64,000 nt of DNA from Panicum virgatum (GCF_016808335.1 NC_053153.1:18797033-18861032), one strand, 5' to 3'; shown: positions 33,019 to 45,485, counted from the first letter of the stretch. Numbers and translations: made by a program. The notes: generated by a model not told the origin, from the letters alone.

Positions 33019-33275
33019 TAAATGTTCGACTGCATGGGTGCAGTCAGCAGTTGTTGTGCATAGGATCTGATCAGGTTGGAATTCAGACAGGGAGAGGAGG
33101 CAGCTGGGAAGCTCTGAGCTCTGCTCCGCCATCCGCTCGTCGTCCACACCACACAGCCTCACTCTGTCACTCACTGTCAACCAACCCCACAGCCAGCCAC
33201 ACCTCAAACTCCCTCCCTCCCAAGAATGCCAGATTATCCACTGCGGCCTCCTCTTCCTCCTCCTCCCTTCTCATC

Positions 33276-34538
33276 ATGATTACCACCCATCTCCATCCCT
33301 CCCCAACCCCCATGCCCCGCTGCCCGTCCCCCCTCCATTCCTACTCCCACCACCACCACCTCGCCGTGCACCTCCCGCTCCCCCGCCGCCACCGCCACCT
33401 CGCCAGGCCCGCTGCCGCCGCGCCGGACCTCCTCGCCAGCGTCGAGTCCGTGGCATCCGCGGCCTCCGTCCTCGCCGCCATCGTGCTGGTCCACGAGTCG
33501 GGCCACTTCCTCGCCGCGGCGTCGCGGGGCATCCACGTCTCCCAGTTCTCCATCGGCTTCGGCCCGGCGCTCGCCCGATTCCGCCTCGGCCCCGTCGAGT
33601 ACGCGCTCCGCGCCATCCCGCTCGGCGGCTACGTCGGCTTCCCCGACGACGACCCGGAGTCCGGCTTCGCGCCCGACGACCCCGACCTCCTTCGCAACCG
33701 CCCCGTCCCCGACCGCCTCCTCGTCGTCTCTGCCGGCGTCGCCGCCAACCTCGCCTTCGCCTTCCTCATCGTCTACGCGCAGGCGCTCACCGTCGGCGTC
33801 CCCGTCCAGGCGCAGCTCCCCGGGGTGCTCGTGCCCGAGGTCCTCCCGGGCTCCGCCGCCGCCCGCGCGGGCCTCCTCCCCGGGGACATCATCCTCGCCG
33901 TCCCCGGCGCCGCGCCGGACCCATCCGTGCCCGTCCTCGTCGACCTCATCAAGGCCAGCCCCAGCAAGAAGGTGCCCATCACCGTCTCAAGAACCGCGCC
34001 CGGGGCGGTCGACAGGCAGTCCGTTGAGCTCATCGTCGTGCCGGACACAAGCGTCGATGGCACCGGGCGCATCGGCGTGCAGCTGTCGCCCAACTTCCGG
34101 GTCACGCGCGTGCGCCCCCAGAACCTGGCGGACGCTACCGTCCTCGCCGTGCGCGAGTTCACGCTTCTGACCGGGACGGTGTTCGACGGGCTCAGGCAGA
34201 CATTGCTCAACTTCTCGCAGTCGGCAGAGAAGGTGTCCGGCCCTGTGGCCATCATCGCAGTTGGGGCAGAGGTGGCCAGGTCAAGCGCCGACGGTCTTTT
34301 TCAGTTTGCAGCAGTTATTAATCTCAACCTTGCGGCAATAAACTTGTTGCCGTTGCCAGCATTGGACGGTGGGACGTTGGCATTGATCCTTCTTGAGGCG
34401 GCCCGTGGCGGTCGCAAGATTCCCCGTGAAGTTGAGCAGGGGATCATGTCTTCAGGAATATTGGTGGTGCTGATGATTGGCATCTTCCTCATTGTGCGCG
34501 ACACGCTCAATCTTGACTTCATCAAGGAGATTTTGTGA
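33276..34538 (+). CDS. Plastid site-2-protease-type membrane metalloprotease (ARASP-like)
   Basis: This 420-residue, intron-free gene encodes a zinc metalloprotease of the S2P/RseP family, which cuts proteins within the membrane. The zinc motif HESGH is at residues 73-77, in a hydrophobic segment. A PDZ domain follows (about residues 185-265, from GSAAARAGLLPGDIIL). The third zinc-ligand motif is LLPLPALDGG with Asp364. Hydrophobic helices lie around 60-80, 155-175, 335-365 and 390-410. The first 50 or so residues are rich in Pro, His, Arg and Ala with few acidic residues, as in a chloroplast transit peptide, and plant homologues with PDZ domains are plastid proteins. I chose ATG 33276. ATG 33312 is possible. 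An upstream in-frame extension to 33051 looks like 5'-UTR. Very GC-rich in the first 900 bp. Confidence 0.93.
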   Translation: MITTHLHPSPTPMPRCPSPLHSYSHHHHLAVHLPLPRRHRHLARPAAAAPDLLASVESVASAASVLAAIVLVHESGHFLAAASRGIHVSQFSIGFGPALARFRLGPVEYALRAIPLGGYVGFPDDDPESGFAPDDPDLLRNRPVPDRLLVVSAGVAANLAFAFLIVYAQALTVGVPVQAQLPGVLVPEVLPGSAAARAGLLPGDIILAVPGAAPDPSVPVLVDLIKASPSKKVPITVSRTAPGAVDRQSVELIVVPDTSVDGTGRIGVQLSPNFRVTRVRPQNLADATVLAVREFTLLTGTVFDGLRQTLLNFSQSAEKVSGPVAIIAVGAEVARSSADGLFQFAAVINLNLAAINLLPLPALDGGTLALILLEAARGGRKIPREVEQGIMSSGILVVLMIGIFLIVRDTLNLDFIKEIL

Positions 34539-35754
34539 TACTTGTGATGAAAACCCAATTGATCAATCGCGAGTGTTAAATTTTTGTTGGCATGGAAAAG
34601 GTTAGTAGTTGTTATTCTTTTACCCTTGGATGCAATGGATTTAGCAATCTAGCTTGCTATACTGATCATAGGTCATTGTATTGCTGCTTATCTGAATGAA
34701 GCTTGTGAAGGTACAGTTAATCACAGTTCAAGGTGAAAAGGAATGCTTTGTTGTTCATATGTAAATTCGTTCTTGCAAGGCTCAAATAAGTTTTGTTAGC
34801 TTGGTGTTTTCGAATCAGCTTGCAATCATTGCATTGTTATCGGATCATAACATCAGTGCTGTCAGTATGATTTTCACAGATTATATGCTGTAGGGGGTGA
34901 TAATCATGATATCTAGTCTCCTATCTTAAAATGCTTTCATTGACTAGGAAGGTTGAATCTGGTCATTGGGACATCAATTTTGCTGAAGATAGTTATTAGA
35001 GTATCAATTTGGCTATGCAGTTGAGGACATAGATAAGATAAGATGAAATTTCCCGATACCTATTTTCTTTCTTGAAAGGTGTTTAAGTGGCTCACACTAG
35101 TTCAGTCTGATGAATTTGTTCTCTAAAATGTAAGATCATCTAATTATGCACATCTAGTAAGTTCTTTTTTTCCCATAGTCTATGTCAATATACAATATGA
35201 AAAATGTACTTTCAATGGGGACTCTGTCCATATGGTTCCTTGTGAAAAATATGATCTGATGCATAATACTGGTCTACTAGTAAGTTTTAAAGTTTCACAG
35301 CTCATATGTTAGACATCTATTTGTTTAATTTTTATGAAATCCAAAAGAGGGGTAAATGTGTTTTCTTATTTCCATCCTGTGGATCTAAGTTATGATTCAT
35401 TATCTAGGCTATTGGTGTGATTGGAGCATACCTCTAATAGTTACATAAAACCGAATCAAGAAGCACAAAACAGAGAAGCACAGAAAAGTGTTACTAATAT
35501 CTTGTATTCTTGGCAAGAAATGCAATAGCATGGGTTGCATTTTATTGGGCACATTTTATGGGCTTAAAATTTCCATTCTTTATTGAGTATTGTCTCATTT
35601 GAAATGTGGAATTTTTCTAATATTTTTGCTACAGTTAAACTGTTTCATATGTTTTTTTATGGGCTGTTTCATATGTTTTAAGTTAAGGTGCTCATCTGAA
35701 ACTAGCACAAAATTATGTTTAAATAACATTGTCCCTTGTGCTTTGTTTATGAAG
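34539..35754. other. 3' flank of the protease gene, no gene seen
   Basis: AT-rich DNA that probably includes the 3'-UTR and polyadenylation region just after 34538. No ORF, RNA gene or element boundary was supported before the target duplication of the solo LTR at 35755. Confidence 0.6.
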
Positions 35755-35759
35755 TGAGG

Positions 35760-37661
35760 TGAGGGATCGAAAGGGCGACCAGAGTGGGGGTGAATGGGAG
35801 CCGATTGAAAATTCTCGCAATCGGAAAGATCGACTTAGTCCCGAAGTACACTCCCAACCCTAGAATCCTAGGCACAGTGTGGAGTAGCTATGGAGGAGCT
35901 ATACCAACACATGAAAGCCCTAGGAACAAACAAGATCCAACGCGGAAGCAAACACGAAAAGCAGCGCGAGAAACAGCACACGGTATACACACCGGTTGAA
36001 CCGACGTGCACTAGGGGCACCTCGTCGGTTTAACCGATGTGCAGAGCCTGCAGCAGTCAAAAGCTAACACCGGTTGAACCGATGCAGAGACTTTAAGAAG
36101 CGTCGGTTCAATCGACGTTGAACACCGGATGATCCAATAAATTCAAATTTAAACGCCGTTGTAGTTGTCCAAAGAGACCCAAAAAGGACGTTGTGAGCAC
36201 CGGTTAAACCGACGCTACGAAACTTCTATACGTCGGTGCAATGGGCCAAATAACAAAAACCCTAACAGTTGAAAAACCTACTCACCGGTTGATCCGACGC
36301 AACAACTCACAAGTGTCGGTTTAACCGGTGATAGGAAGAAATCTGACTGTGCCCAGAAACGAAATTATCCAGCCCGCTACCTTTGGAAATCTCGATGATT
36401 TGACGATCAATTCAAGTCCAAAGGAGCTCAAATTTTGGAGAGATGAAGATGATGACTTTAAGAACACATCCCCAAAAGATTTCAACGAAGGTCCTCACGG
36501 ATTAAGAGGAATCAAAGAAAATCGGAGCAAGAGCAGGGTTTTCTCTAGAACGCAAAAGCTATGAATCGAAAGAGCTCGTGAATCCTAGGCGTTTTGCACT
36601 AAGTAAAGAGCGATGGATTCACCACAAAGAGCTCAAAGAAGTACTACTATCCCGTGCTTCATGATCACACAAACGAAAACCAAGAATCGTCACAAACAAG
36701 GCACAAGACGTACGGAATCGAAACGAAATCAAACCCCCCGAGGGCACAAGGAGGGAAGGACCTCCTTTCCCATGTCAATTCACGTACAAAGTCTCAACAA
36801 TCCATGGCTAAAAACCTACCCTAGAGAGGAGAAAGGAGGAACCAGGAAGGAAGAGGAGGTGGTGCACAGGAGAGGAGCAGCAACTCGTTCTTGCGCCAGG
36901 GGTCCAGGAAAAGAGGGAGAGAGGGTGAGGGGGGTTTTAACCCCAACAACTCTCAACCCAAAAAGACTAAACTACCCCTAGACTCAATTAAACACTAGAA
37001 AGCCCGTAGGGGCAAAACCGGAAAACGATACAAGGAGTCATCCGACGGTCGAGGTTCTTTCTTCGAGTCGAAGTCTTCTCCGCGATGCCGCCGTGTGGAT
37101 GAAGATCCGGTTCGCGGTTTTGGGGGGTTCGCGAAACCCGGGTAGATGGTCGGTTTTGAGAAAACCGCCAAAACTCCACGCGCGGGAAGATTCCCGTCTC
37201 CACGCCGTGGCCCTAGACGTCGTTCCCGCCTCGGCCTTCTGACGGCCCTAGACGCCGCCAGACGCCCGTCACCTCCTCGCCCGCAGCGAGGCCTTAGACG
37301 CCGTCGACGCCCGTCACCTCCGTCAGTCCCGAGACCGACGCCCGTGCCTCCACGACTTGGCGTCTTGTACCGCCGTCCGCCTGCTTGGTTTTGTGGCGCA
37401 AACCAAGAAACCCGCCTTCCGTCGTCGCTTGCGCCCTCGATCTAGGAATGGACGCCACAGCTACCACCCGGCATGAGCTCCAGTCCCGGCTGTCCTTCAC
37501 CGCCATCCACCGCACGGTCCATCGGCCACAGCACCTCCACGGCAGCTCTCCGTCGACACTTGACGCCCATGTACCTGCAATCCAAAGACCAAGCGCACGA
37601 TCACACCGCACGGTTGACAATTCACTCATCACAAGCAGGATAGAGTACTCAACATTCCTCA
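35760..37661 (-). mobile_element. Solo LTR of a Sirevirus related to the 2686 element
   Basis: 1,902 bp with a perfect target duplication TGAGG (35755-35759, 37662-37666). Read on the minus strand it starts TGAGGAATGTTGAGTACTC, the same as the Sirevirus LTR at 2686. It is alignable over the upstream half, with extra sequence in the middle. It has no primer site, gag or pol, so it is a recombination product. In place of the ACCGGTCAGACCGGT array it has about seven diverged units of the type CACCGGTTGAACCGACG (35990-36330). Confidence 0.92.
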
Positions 37662-37666
37662 TGAGG

Positions 37667-38361
37667 TCACGCCCAACGTTTGGTTTTGTGTTATACACAT
37701 TTAACATCATCAGGGTCTGTTATACACAAGATTATGGCATCATCGGTCTGATGAATGTTGAACTTACCAGATTTCAGATTTAGATCTACCCGGTTCTCTA
37801 AGAACAGTATTGCTCTATGCTTTGTGCTATTTAATTTTGCAGTAGAACAGAAGCACTTCTCGTGCGGAAAGCAAGAAAAGATGAGAAATGTGACGATATG
37901 TACTGTAACTTGATTGCTTGCTTTTCCCAAAAGAAAATGAAAAGTTGATTATTTGCTGTTGCAAGTTGCAACCGTGGAAGATTGCAGGAAGCATAGCATT
38001 GCTTTCGTCTCTGTAGCCAGTCCACAAAAGTCTCGTCTTTCATGGACTCTGTATGCTTCAGGGTTTTGTACTCAGGCAACCGGATGCAAGAATTGCAGAG
38101 CATAAACTTAAGACTAGAGTAGCTTTGTGGCATGTAAGATCATAATCCATGATTCACTGTACGTCTGAACCAACAACATATGTTCTTCCATGGAGGATAA
38201 AGAAATATATTTTTTTGAAAAAAAATATTAAAAAATTGGTAGGGGTCTCCCTGCTGACTTCGGTGAAAAAGGAAAAAAAAATGGAGATCAGAAGAAACGT
38301 TGTTGCGAACTCACAATCCATGTCACCATGTGCCACAGGGTCTGTCAGCGTGTTCCGCTGA
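37667..38361. other. No supported gene
   Basis: Mixed-composition DNA. A 100-codon minus-strand frame at 37831-38133 has no recognisable domain. I see no splice structure or element ends. Confidence 0.5.
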
Positions 38362-38520
38362 TTGGGGTGGTAATGGATCATAACCTAACGCTCTCTTCAT
38401 AATTCAATTTGTTTTTTAATATTTTTAGTTCAAAATTATATAAAATTAGAACTCAATTCTTTTAAGACCCAACTTTTAAATTATTTAAGCTAAAAATTCA
38501 AATCATTTATCCCCCACCAT
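38362..38520. mobile_element. hAT-type MITE related to the one at 14834
   Basis: Starts TTGGGGTGGTAATGG and ends near ATTTATCCCCCACCA. It has the same internal motifs as 14834-14992 (GCTCTCTTCA, TCAAAATTATATAA). The target duplication is not clear, so the ends are approximate. Confidence 0.6.
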
Positions 38521-38667
38521 ACCCACCATGTGTCAGATGGCACGGCGCAGCTGTCCGGACGCGAGGATGTGGACATGTCGCATCCCGTTCTCGAGAGGAC
38601 TGGCCGCCCCCTTCAGCGGATTGGGTGCGCGACTATCCTTTCGTATTTCCAGAAACTTTTATTTCGA

Positions 38668-38892
38668 GGCCCTATTTAGTTTTCAATAAATTTTGCATAG
38701 TATCTGTCACATCAAATTTTCAAATACATACATGGAGCATTAAATGTAGTTGAAAAAATAATTAATTACACACTCTAACTGATTAACACGAGTTGAATCT
38801 TTTAATCCTAATTAGTTTAAATTGGACATTATTTGGTAAGTAACAACAAAATATGCTATAGTACCAAATTTTTTTCACCAACTAAACACACC
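38668..38892. mobile_element. Tourist-like MITE (degenerate)
   Basis: Starts GGCCCTATTTAGTTTTC and ends CCAACTAAACACACC. The interior matches the family (GGAGCATTAAATGTAG, TAATTACACA). No clean 3-bp duplication is visible. Confidence 0.6.
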
Positions 38893-41456
38893 TTGATTTT
38901 TTTAGCCATTGATCTATGAAAAATATTAATAAAAATTAAATTAAATTAATATTTAGTCTCACTTTTTAATACTTGGTCCCACATTTTGGAAGTACTAGTT
39001 ACTTTATTCTAGATACTTCTAGGTACTTTCTATCTTTACCATCGTAGGATTTTATTAAATGGACGGCTCCTATTTTTCCAATCATGGTAAAATTTCTCTT
39101 TTTATTATACTAGTTATCTTGGATTAGTCTATTTATTGTTTGATTGCTTGGAATATTAGGTATTGACACATAATCGAAGATAAGTTATGCATACATGCAG
39201 AAGTAGATAAAAAATGGTGATGTCACCCACATGATACAAATCTGAATTTTTTTTAAAAAAAGCTATAACTACTAAAGCATCTAGATTAAATTTGAATTGC
39301 ACTATTATTTGTCTCATGACATGATCTTTAAAATAAGACCACACTTGCATATGTTTGTACGATATTTTTAAAAATATTTTTTAACACTAAATAATTAATT
39401 TTGGATAATGGGAACAAATATTTTAAGAACATGAACAATTGATTATTTTCTACAACTAAAAAGTTAAACATAACGAACAAATAATAATGTACAATGAAAA
39501 AAATATTACACATCATGAATATATAATTGTATAGGATAAATAATGAAATATGAATATCACAATCGAATGGATCAGCGTCACGGAACAATTTAGTCTACAG
39601 CAGGAAAATTAATTTAATATAATGAGCAAATTAGTTACATGTGGATAAATAATTTTACATAAGGAATTATAAGCATATACACGTACTGAATGCATTAGTA
39701 TGGAAAAAACAAATCATTCATGTATTTTTCACCATGTACACTCACGTAGAGCATATGCTTAGGGAGACAAAGTTTTAAATCACATATGAGATGTATAATT
39801 ATTCTATAAAAAATGACGTACCCAGTGTCGTAGGCTCCCGCACTGTGCGGGGTCGGGGGGATATTATTAGCGGGAGATCTTTCCCACACAACGTGCAATG
39901 TCCTTCTATAATTATTCTATAAGAGTGAACAAAATGGATTCACCCACAAACAAATAGAATCAAATAAACTATTTGGAGAAGAAAGTTAAGAGGGCTAAAA
40001 AGAAAAGAAAAGGAAAGGAGAAAGAAGTCTATCAACGACCTCTCGTGAAGTAAAACCAAATAAAAAAGACAAAAAACATTTACTAAATAATAAAATAGTA
40101 AAATAAAAAATAAAAAAATGGAATGAAAATATCATAGAGAATAAGGGGAAAACCATAGAAAAATATAATAAAAGAATAAGTATTACTATATTTATAGCAT
40201 ATAACATAGTCCATCGAAAAAGAAAAATTGAGAATAATGGAGAAAATATTAGAAGAAATGAAACATAAACAATATAGAAAATGAAATGAAAAAGAAATAT
40301 CAACCAGAGCGCACTAAAAAGTGGATAGGAAGAAAATCAATACAAAAGAAAAAACAAAAAAAAGGATACAAAGAAAAAGAAAGGAAGGTGCGGCTGCTTT
40401 TCATGCCAGCGGTCTGCTCACATAGCTTTACATACGGCTATGTGCAACTGGTCTGTGTTCCAAGCATGATGATAGCGCCGGTTCAAACTAGCGTGCAAAA
40501 AATCAATGAAGGTTGTTAAATATTTATTGGCATGATTGGTTATGTGCTCCGCACGCGTCCTCCTTCCGGTGACGATCGTGGTTTTGTAGCATACTAGTGA
40601 TTAGTGATTAGCGCGCGCCCATGCACGCCAGTTGACAATACTTAAAAAGATTGTTCTAATAGAAATATTTTGGAACTGCAAGTAGCAATATATATAGCAA
40701 ATGCGAGTTTCTTTAGGATAAACTTCTTGTGAAGAAGTACAGTTTACGTATTGTGGAAGATCGGAAGATCCACTTGGATGATAAATGTCCAGACGAACAG
40801 CTAACAGAAATCCATCGACCCTATGAAGCGTCTGACCATGGAGCAAACAAATTAGGAAACGGTAAAAAATAAAACGCATATACCCTCATCAGCTTTAGGT
40901 GGTCTAAGCAAAAGCAGAAGCACGCGGGAACAACAAATGTGAAAAACCGCAACTGCAGAAAAATATCCCGGTGCAAGTAAACCAGATCCAATTCCAATCT
41001 AGGAAATAAAATAATAGAGAAAACTTTAGGCCTAATAAAAATCCTACTTCCTCCTTCCACGTTTATAAGTTATGGTGGAACATGGTACAATTTTCTAAAC
41101 AACACTTTGATCATTTATTTATCATATATTATATCACATATGATTATAAACTTATAATTATTATAAAATATATTTGATTACGAATCCAATCATACAGAAT
41201 TTATATTATAAAAATTTAAAATTTACATTATATTTGCTTGGATCTAACAAGGACCAACAAGTAGCACACCGCAAAACGAAAAGGCAAATAGAGGCGTACA
41301 AAGGAGAAGACAAAAAAAGAACCAATAAACAAAGGGGGTGAGCACCAGGGATTGCAAGCAGAACCAGCGGCACGTAAACAGCACTGCAATGAAAACAAGA
41401 GCAAAGCAGGCATCAAACCTCAGAGATGAAAGGACGAAAGACAGGAAGCAACCAAA
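38893..41456. other. AT-rich intergenic DNA, no gene seen
   Basis: 2.5 kb of AT-rich sequence with an A/G-rich low-complexity stretch at about 39990-40390. Open frames here are short and of biased composition. A short GC-rich piece at 39826-39905 contains the inverted repeat GGCTCCCGCACTGTGCGGG. I cannot assign it. Confidence 0.55.
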
Positions 41457-41785
41457 AAATTTTGGGCGGGTAAAAATTTTTGACCTTTTTTTACAATACT
41501 AATTAGTAGTATTAAATGTAGATTAATTATAAAACTAATTACACGGATGGATAGAAAATCACGAAATGAATCTATTGAGCCTATTAATACATCATTAGTG
41601 GTTGTTTACTGACATTGTCTAATCATTGCATAATTATGTTCATTATATTCATCTCGCGATTTTGTCCGAAGGTTATGGAATAAGTTTTGTCAGTTATTTA
41701 TATTTAATATTCCTAATTAGTGGTCAAACGTTCGAAGTTACTATAGCAAAAAAAAATTTGAGAACTAAACGCACGGTAACAAAAC
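41457..41785. mobile_element. Degenerate Tourist-like MITE
   Basis: The interior matches the local Tourist-like family (ATTAAATGTAGATTAATTATAAAACTAATTACAC, in part). The right end is GAGAACTAAACGCACGG. The left terminal repeat is eroded and there is no clear duplication. Confidence 0.5.
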
Positions 41786-42108
41786 TTACTTTTGAAGGAA
41801 AACCAAAGGACCTGAATGCAGAATGAGAACTTATGAACGACCAGGAGAGCTGGGTTCGAAAGCGATAGCGAGATACGGAAGCGCCAACACACCCACATGC
41901 AAGCCACGTGGTGAGGTTACTGGCAGCGCAGCACAAGCAGTCAGTAGTCTACCGCGGCGGCTTTTTTATTTTTATATTTTTAAAAACATTTTTTATATAA
42001 ATATATTTTCAGTTTCACATTTTACAGTTTTATACATCTACCGCCCGGCAGGGGGCGGTAGGGACCTACATGTAAATAAACATAATTTTTTTTGCACAGA
42101 GGCCTCCG

Positions 42109-42366
42109 GCGGGAGCCTGCCGCCCTCCTGCCGGGCAAGTCAAACTGCACCACCTCCAGCACCAAGTTCTGTTAACTGGGATGACGACCTAGATGACTTC
42201 ATGCTCCCAAACCATAGCCTCCAAGACATGATGTTCCTCCACCTGTACATGAAAGTAGAACCCTAAAAGAGAGAAAGAAAAAATCAAGAGATTCATCAAG
42301 TCAAACTGCACCACCTCCAGCACCAAGTTCTGTTAACTGGGATGACGACCTAGATGACTTCATGCC
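42109..42366 (+). repeat. 66-bp direct duplication coding WDDDLDDF, inside the MULE
   Basis: A segment starting GTCAAACTGCACCACCTCC at 42109-42116 is repeated exactly from about 42299. Both copies read VNWDDDLDDFM on the plus strand. In the first copy this is the end of a frame running out of the left terminal repeat to a stop at 42266. A strongly acidic tail of this kind is not part of the transposase, so it may be the residue of a second gene or a captured exon. Confidence 0.6.
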
Positions 42367-42866
42367 CCCCGAACTATGACCTCCAAGAAATGACATGATG
42401 TGTATCATATGGTGTTATGGTGTTGATCGGTATAGATTGTGAAGTAAATTGTGACGGGGCGGCAGACCTCCTCTACCTTTAATTGCAATACTTATATGTT
42501 TGCTATGTTTGATTGCAATGATTATATTTTTTGTGAACCTTGAACCTCGTGTGGCTCCATGACTTGGTCAAGTAGAGCTGGCGTTCAGAATTGTTTGATT
42601 TGTTTAATTAGTACTTGTGCTAAAGGTGGCCACAAATCATGTGTCCAAGCATTTGGGGCTGACCAATTTGATACAATGAACGAAATTTAAATTGAATGTT
42701 AAAAAAGATATCACATAAGATATTACATTGAAGGTTTCATTCATTACAACTAAATTCTATAGAAATACGCACTGCCAACTAATTAAACAAGATATTTAGG
42801 CATACTACATACACAATATACTTAGTTTCGTACAAACAAATATATTGGAAGGTGTGTCGTGCACAA

Positions 42867-45485
42867 CTACATGCGGCGAATTCTTGTAAGTGGAGCCGAC
42901 CCATCCGTTGGATTCCCGGAAGGTCCAGCCTCGGCAGCAGCAGTGGGTACTGAAAGCTGTGGGCACTTTTTGTAAGTGTGACCGTCCGCTCCACACAAGT
43001 TGCAACATTTTTTCTCCATTCCAGCCTCGGACTCGTCCATTCCGTTCCGGATACGACGTGTCTGCCGTTGGCCTATGCCCCTCTTCGTAGATAGATCAGG
43101 GATGAGCATTGGATGGGGATTTTTTTTGAGTGAATGGACCTAGAATACCGATGCCGTATATCTCATGACACCAAGTCTGTGCTGCGGCTTCTTTTGTGAA
43201 ATATTGAGAAACATATGACGCAACATCTAACCTAGATACAGAACAAACCGCGATGACATGGGAGCATGGTAAGTGATGCACCTTTGGCTTCTGGCATCGA
43301 CAGAACACCCTCCCGTCAATGGTTATCAAGACTTCTTGAATTACCTTTTGTCTGCGGACACCCTGTCCGGTCCTGTCCCTGCATGATACCTCAAATCTTT
43401 GCTCCTTTGTGCCCATCGATATGACTGAGTGAAATCGAGGCTTTTCAAATTTTTTCTCCATGTACTCATTGACCCTTCTGCAAAAACGCACTCCTGGATC
43501 ATGAAGTAAGGAAGCGGCTGATGTGTACCGCTCCCTAAAATACCTTATACATCCATACATGATGAACTCAACAATGATAACAAGAGGAAATCCACGAACA
43601 CGACGCATTACCATATTGTAACACTCAGCATGGTTGGTCGTCTCGATTCTGTAACGCCTCCCATCTATGTCATACAGAAGTGACCACTTCTCTTTAGCCG
43701 CATTATCAATCCATTGTGAAAATGGCTTAGTATGTCCAACTACTGAATCTGTAGAACATCTCCTGCTGGATGATGAGGCCTGGCTCTTAAGCAATTCGGT
43801 GCTCATATCATCAATTATACCTCACAAAGCATCGAACTTCCTCTGCTGATTCTGAGCGCACAATCGCTTGAACAAATTCATTAGATCCTTGTTCTTGAAC
43901 CGCTCATAAAAATTAGCAGCCATATGCCTCACACACTACCTACTGACAACATCTGGCCATATAGGAGGTGAAAATGGACTACCTTCTTGTAGCTGCCTTA
44001 TAGCTGCAAGGAGACCTGCATGTCTATCACTGATAAGGCAAACATTAGGCCTTCCAACAACAACGTGATTATTCAGACGTTCAAGAAACCAGTACCAGCT
44101 TTCTGTATTCTCATTCTCAACAAAGGCAAAGTCGATGTGAACTATCTGCTTGTTGCAATCAATTCCGATTGCCGTCAATATTGTTCCCTTATATTTCCGT
44201 GTCAGGAAAGTGTCGTCAATACACAGAATAGGAAGACAGTAAATGAATGCTCTCACACATGCTCCAATGCAGAAGAAAACTCGCAGCAGAATGCTTGGCC
44301 CCCCTGACAAGCTCGGTACACTGTATGTATCAAAAGCACTTCCAGGATTTCTATGCACAATTGCTTCAAGCATACGAGCTAGGTTGTCATATGATGCTTC
44401 ATAAGTACAAAACCTCATCTCAAATACTTTTTGTTTAGCCCGCCAAGCCTTTGCATAGCTGATCACATACTCGAAATTCTGTTCAATGTCCCTAATTATC
44501 AATGCAGGGTCGTAATCCATTTTGTCAAGAATCATCCCATACATCTTCTTAGCCACAAAAGTTGATGTGATATTACGATGATGTCCCACAACACCTGTCA
44601 ATCTACAAGTATGTGGTGTAACAATTGAATATTTCCAGTGTGTCTTGAACTTTCCCTTGTAGGCATGCACTCGCCATGTACAGTCTCTATCTGCACACCT
44701 CACCTCGTATTCTTTGCTGCTAGATTCAGTACTCTGAATTCCTTCCTCAGAGATACAGCCCAGAGCTTCACAGCATCCTTCACATCCTCAATGGTACGAT
44801 ATTTTGCCCCTTGTACAACCTTATTCACTCTGTATTCAAACTCCGAACTTCTAATATCTTGTACCACTGGATTTCTAAAACCCTCTTCACGCCATTCACC
44901 TAGCACTGGGAAGCGCTCATCGTCCTCATCGTCCGATGAGTCCCCACATTGCTCCATTATTCGCGCATCCTGGTCTTCTTTCTCCATGTCCTCCACAATT
45001 CCAGGTATCCGCTCGCCTTCATCTGCTAAACCTTTTGGTTCTGGTTCTGGTTCTGGAGCTTGCACGTTCTCTTCTTCTTTATCCTCTTCCATCTATTCAT
45101 TCCAGTCAGATGTTGTGTGTGTTGACCCTTCACCTAAATCACCGGTCTTCTGGTGAATCTGAATTACCATTGCGAGAGGCCACCCACTTTCAAGAGCTGC
45201 GTGCATGTAATGTTGCCATTCTTCCGTACTACTTATAGGCGTCAACTCCCAGAAATCCCCATTAGTTTCCCAGGAAGTCAAGGTATGAACCGTAAGCAAA
45301 TGAGTCTTTGGATTCACATTGAACTTCCTGTGAAGACATTTCCGTATGGACTCAAAACTCCTCTCTAAGGGTTTATATAGACTGCACTGTCTTCTTTTCA
45401 TTGCTGATAGATTTACTCCATAGGAATCATGAGTAATTCTATAGAAGTCACCGTAATGAACTTGAAACGCCACCTTGCTCGACAT
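42867..45485 (-). pseudogene. MULE (MuDR-type) transposase, broken
   Basis: The domains are in MuDR order. The N-terminal region is 45485-45096, followed by TAG in frame, then an acidic and MuDR N-terminal segment (45092-44703). A frameshift near 44715 leads into the zinc-ribbon-like RCADRDCTWRVHAYKGKF. The catalytic core has Asp residues in LCIDDTFLTRKYKGTIL and LISDRHAGLL. Stops near 43936 and 43809 replace Trp-like positions in an otherwise continuous frame. A SWIM zinc finger (CRCQKPKVHHLPCSHV, about 43270) and, after another shift near 43097, a C-terminal CCHC knuckle (CNLCGADGHTYKKC) complete the protein. It would bind the element ends and cut DNA. Confidence 0.88.

Noticed and set aside
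33051..33275. Longer N-terminus for the plastid protease starting at 33051
   Set aside because: The extension begins beside the MITE, has 5'-UTR-like composition and is not needed. The transit-peptide-like start at 33276 fits better.
37831..38133. 100-codon minus-strand ORF as a host gene
   Set aside because: No recognised domain, AT-rich end and no splice or promoter support.
39826..39905. Possible small RNA hairpin gene
   Set aside because: The inverted repeat GGCTCCCGCACTGTGCGGG is short and isolated. It looks like a transposon relic and has no promoter evidence.
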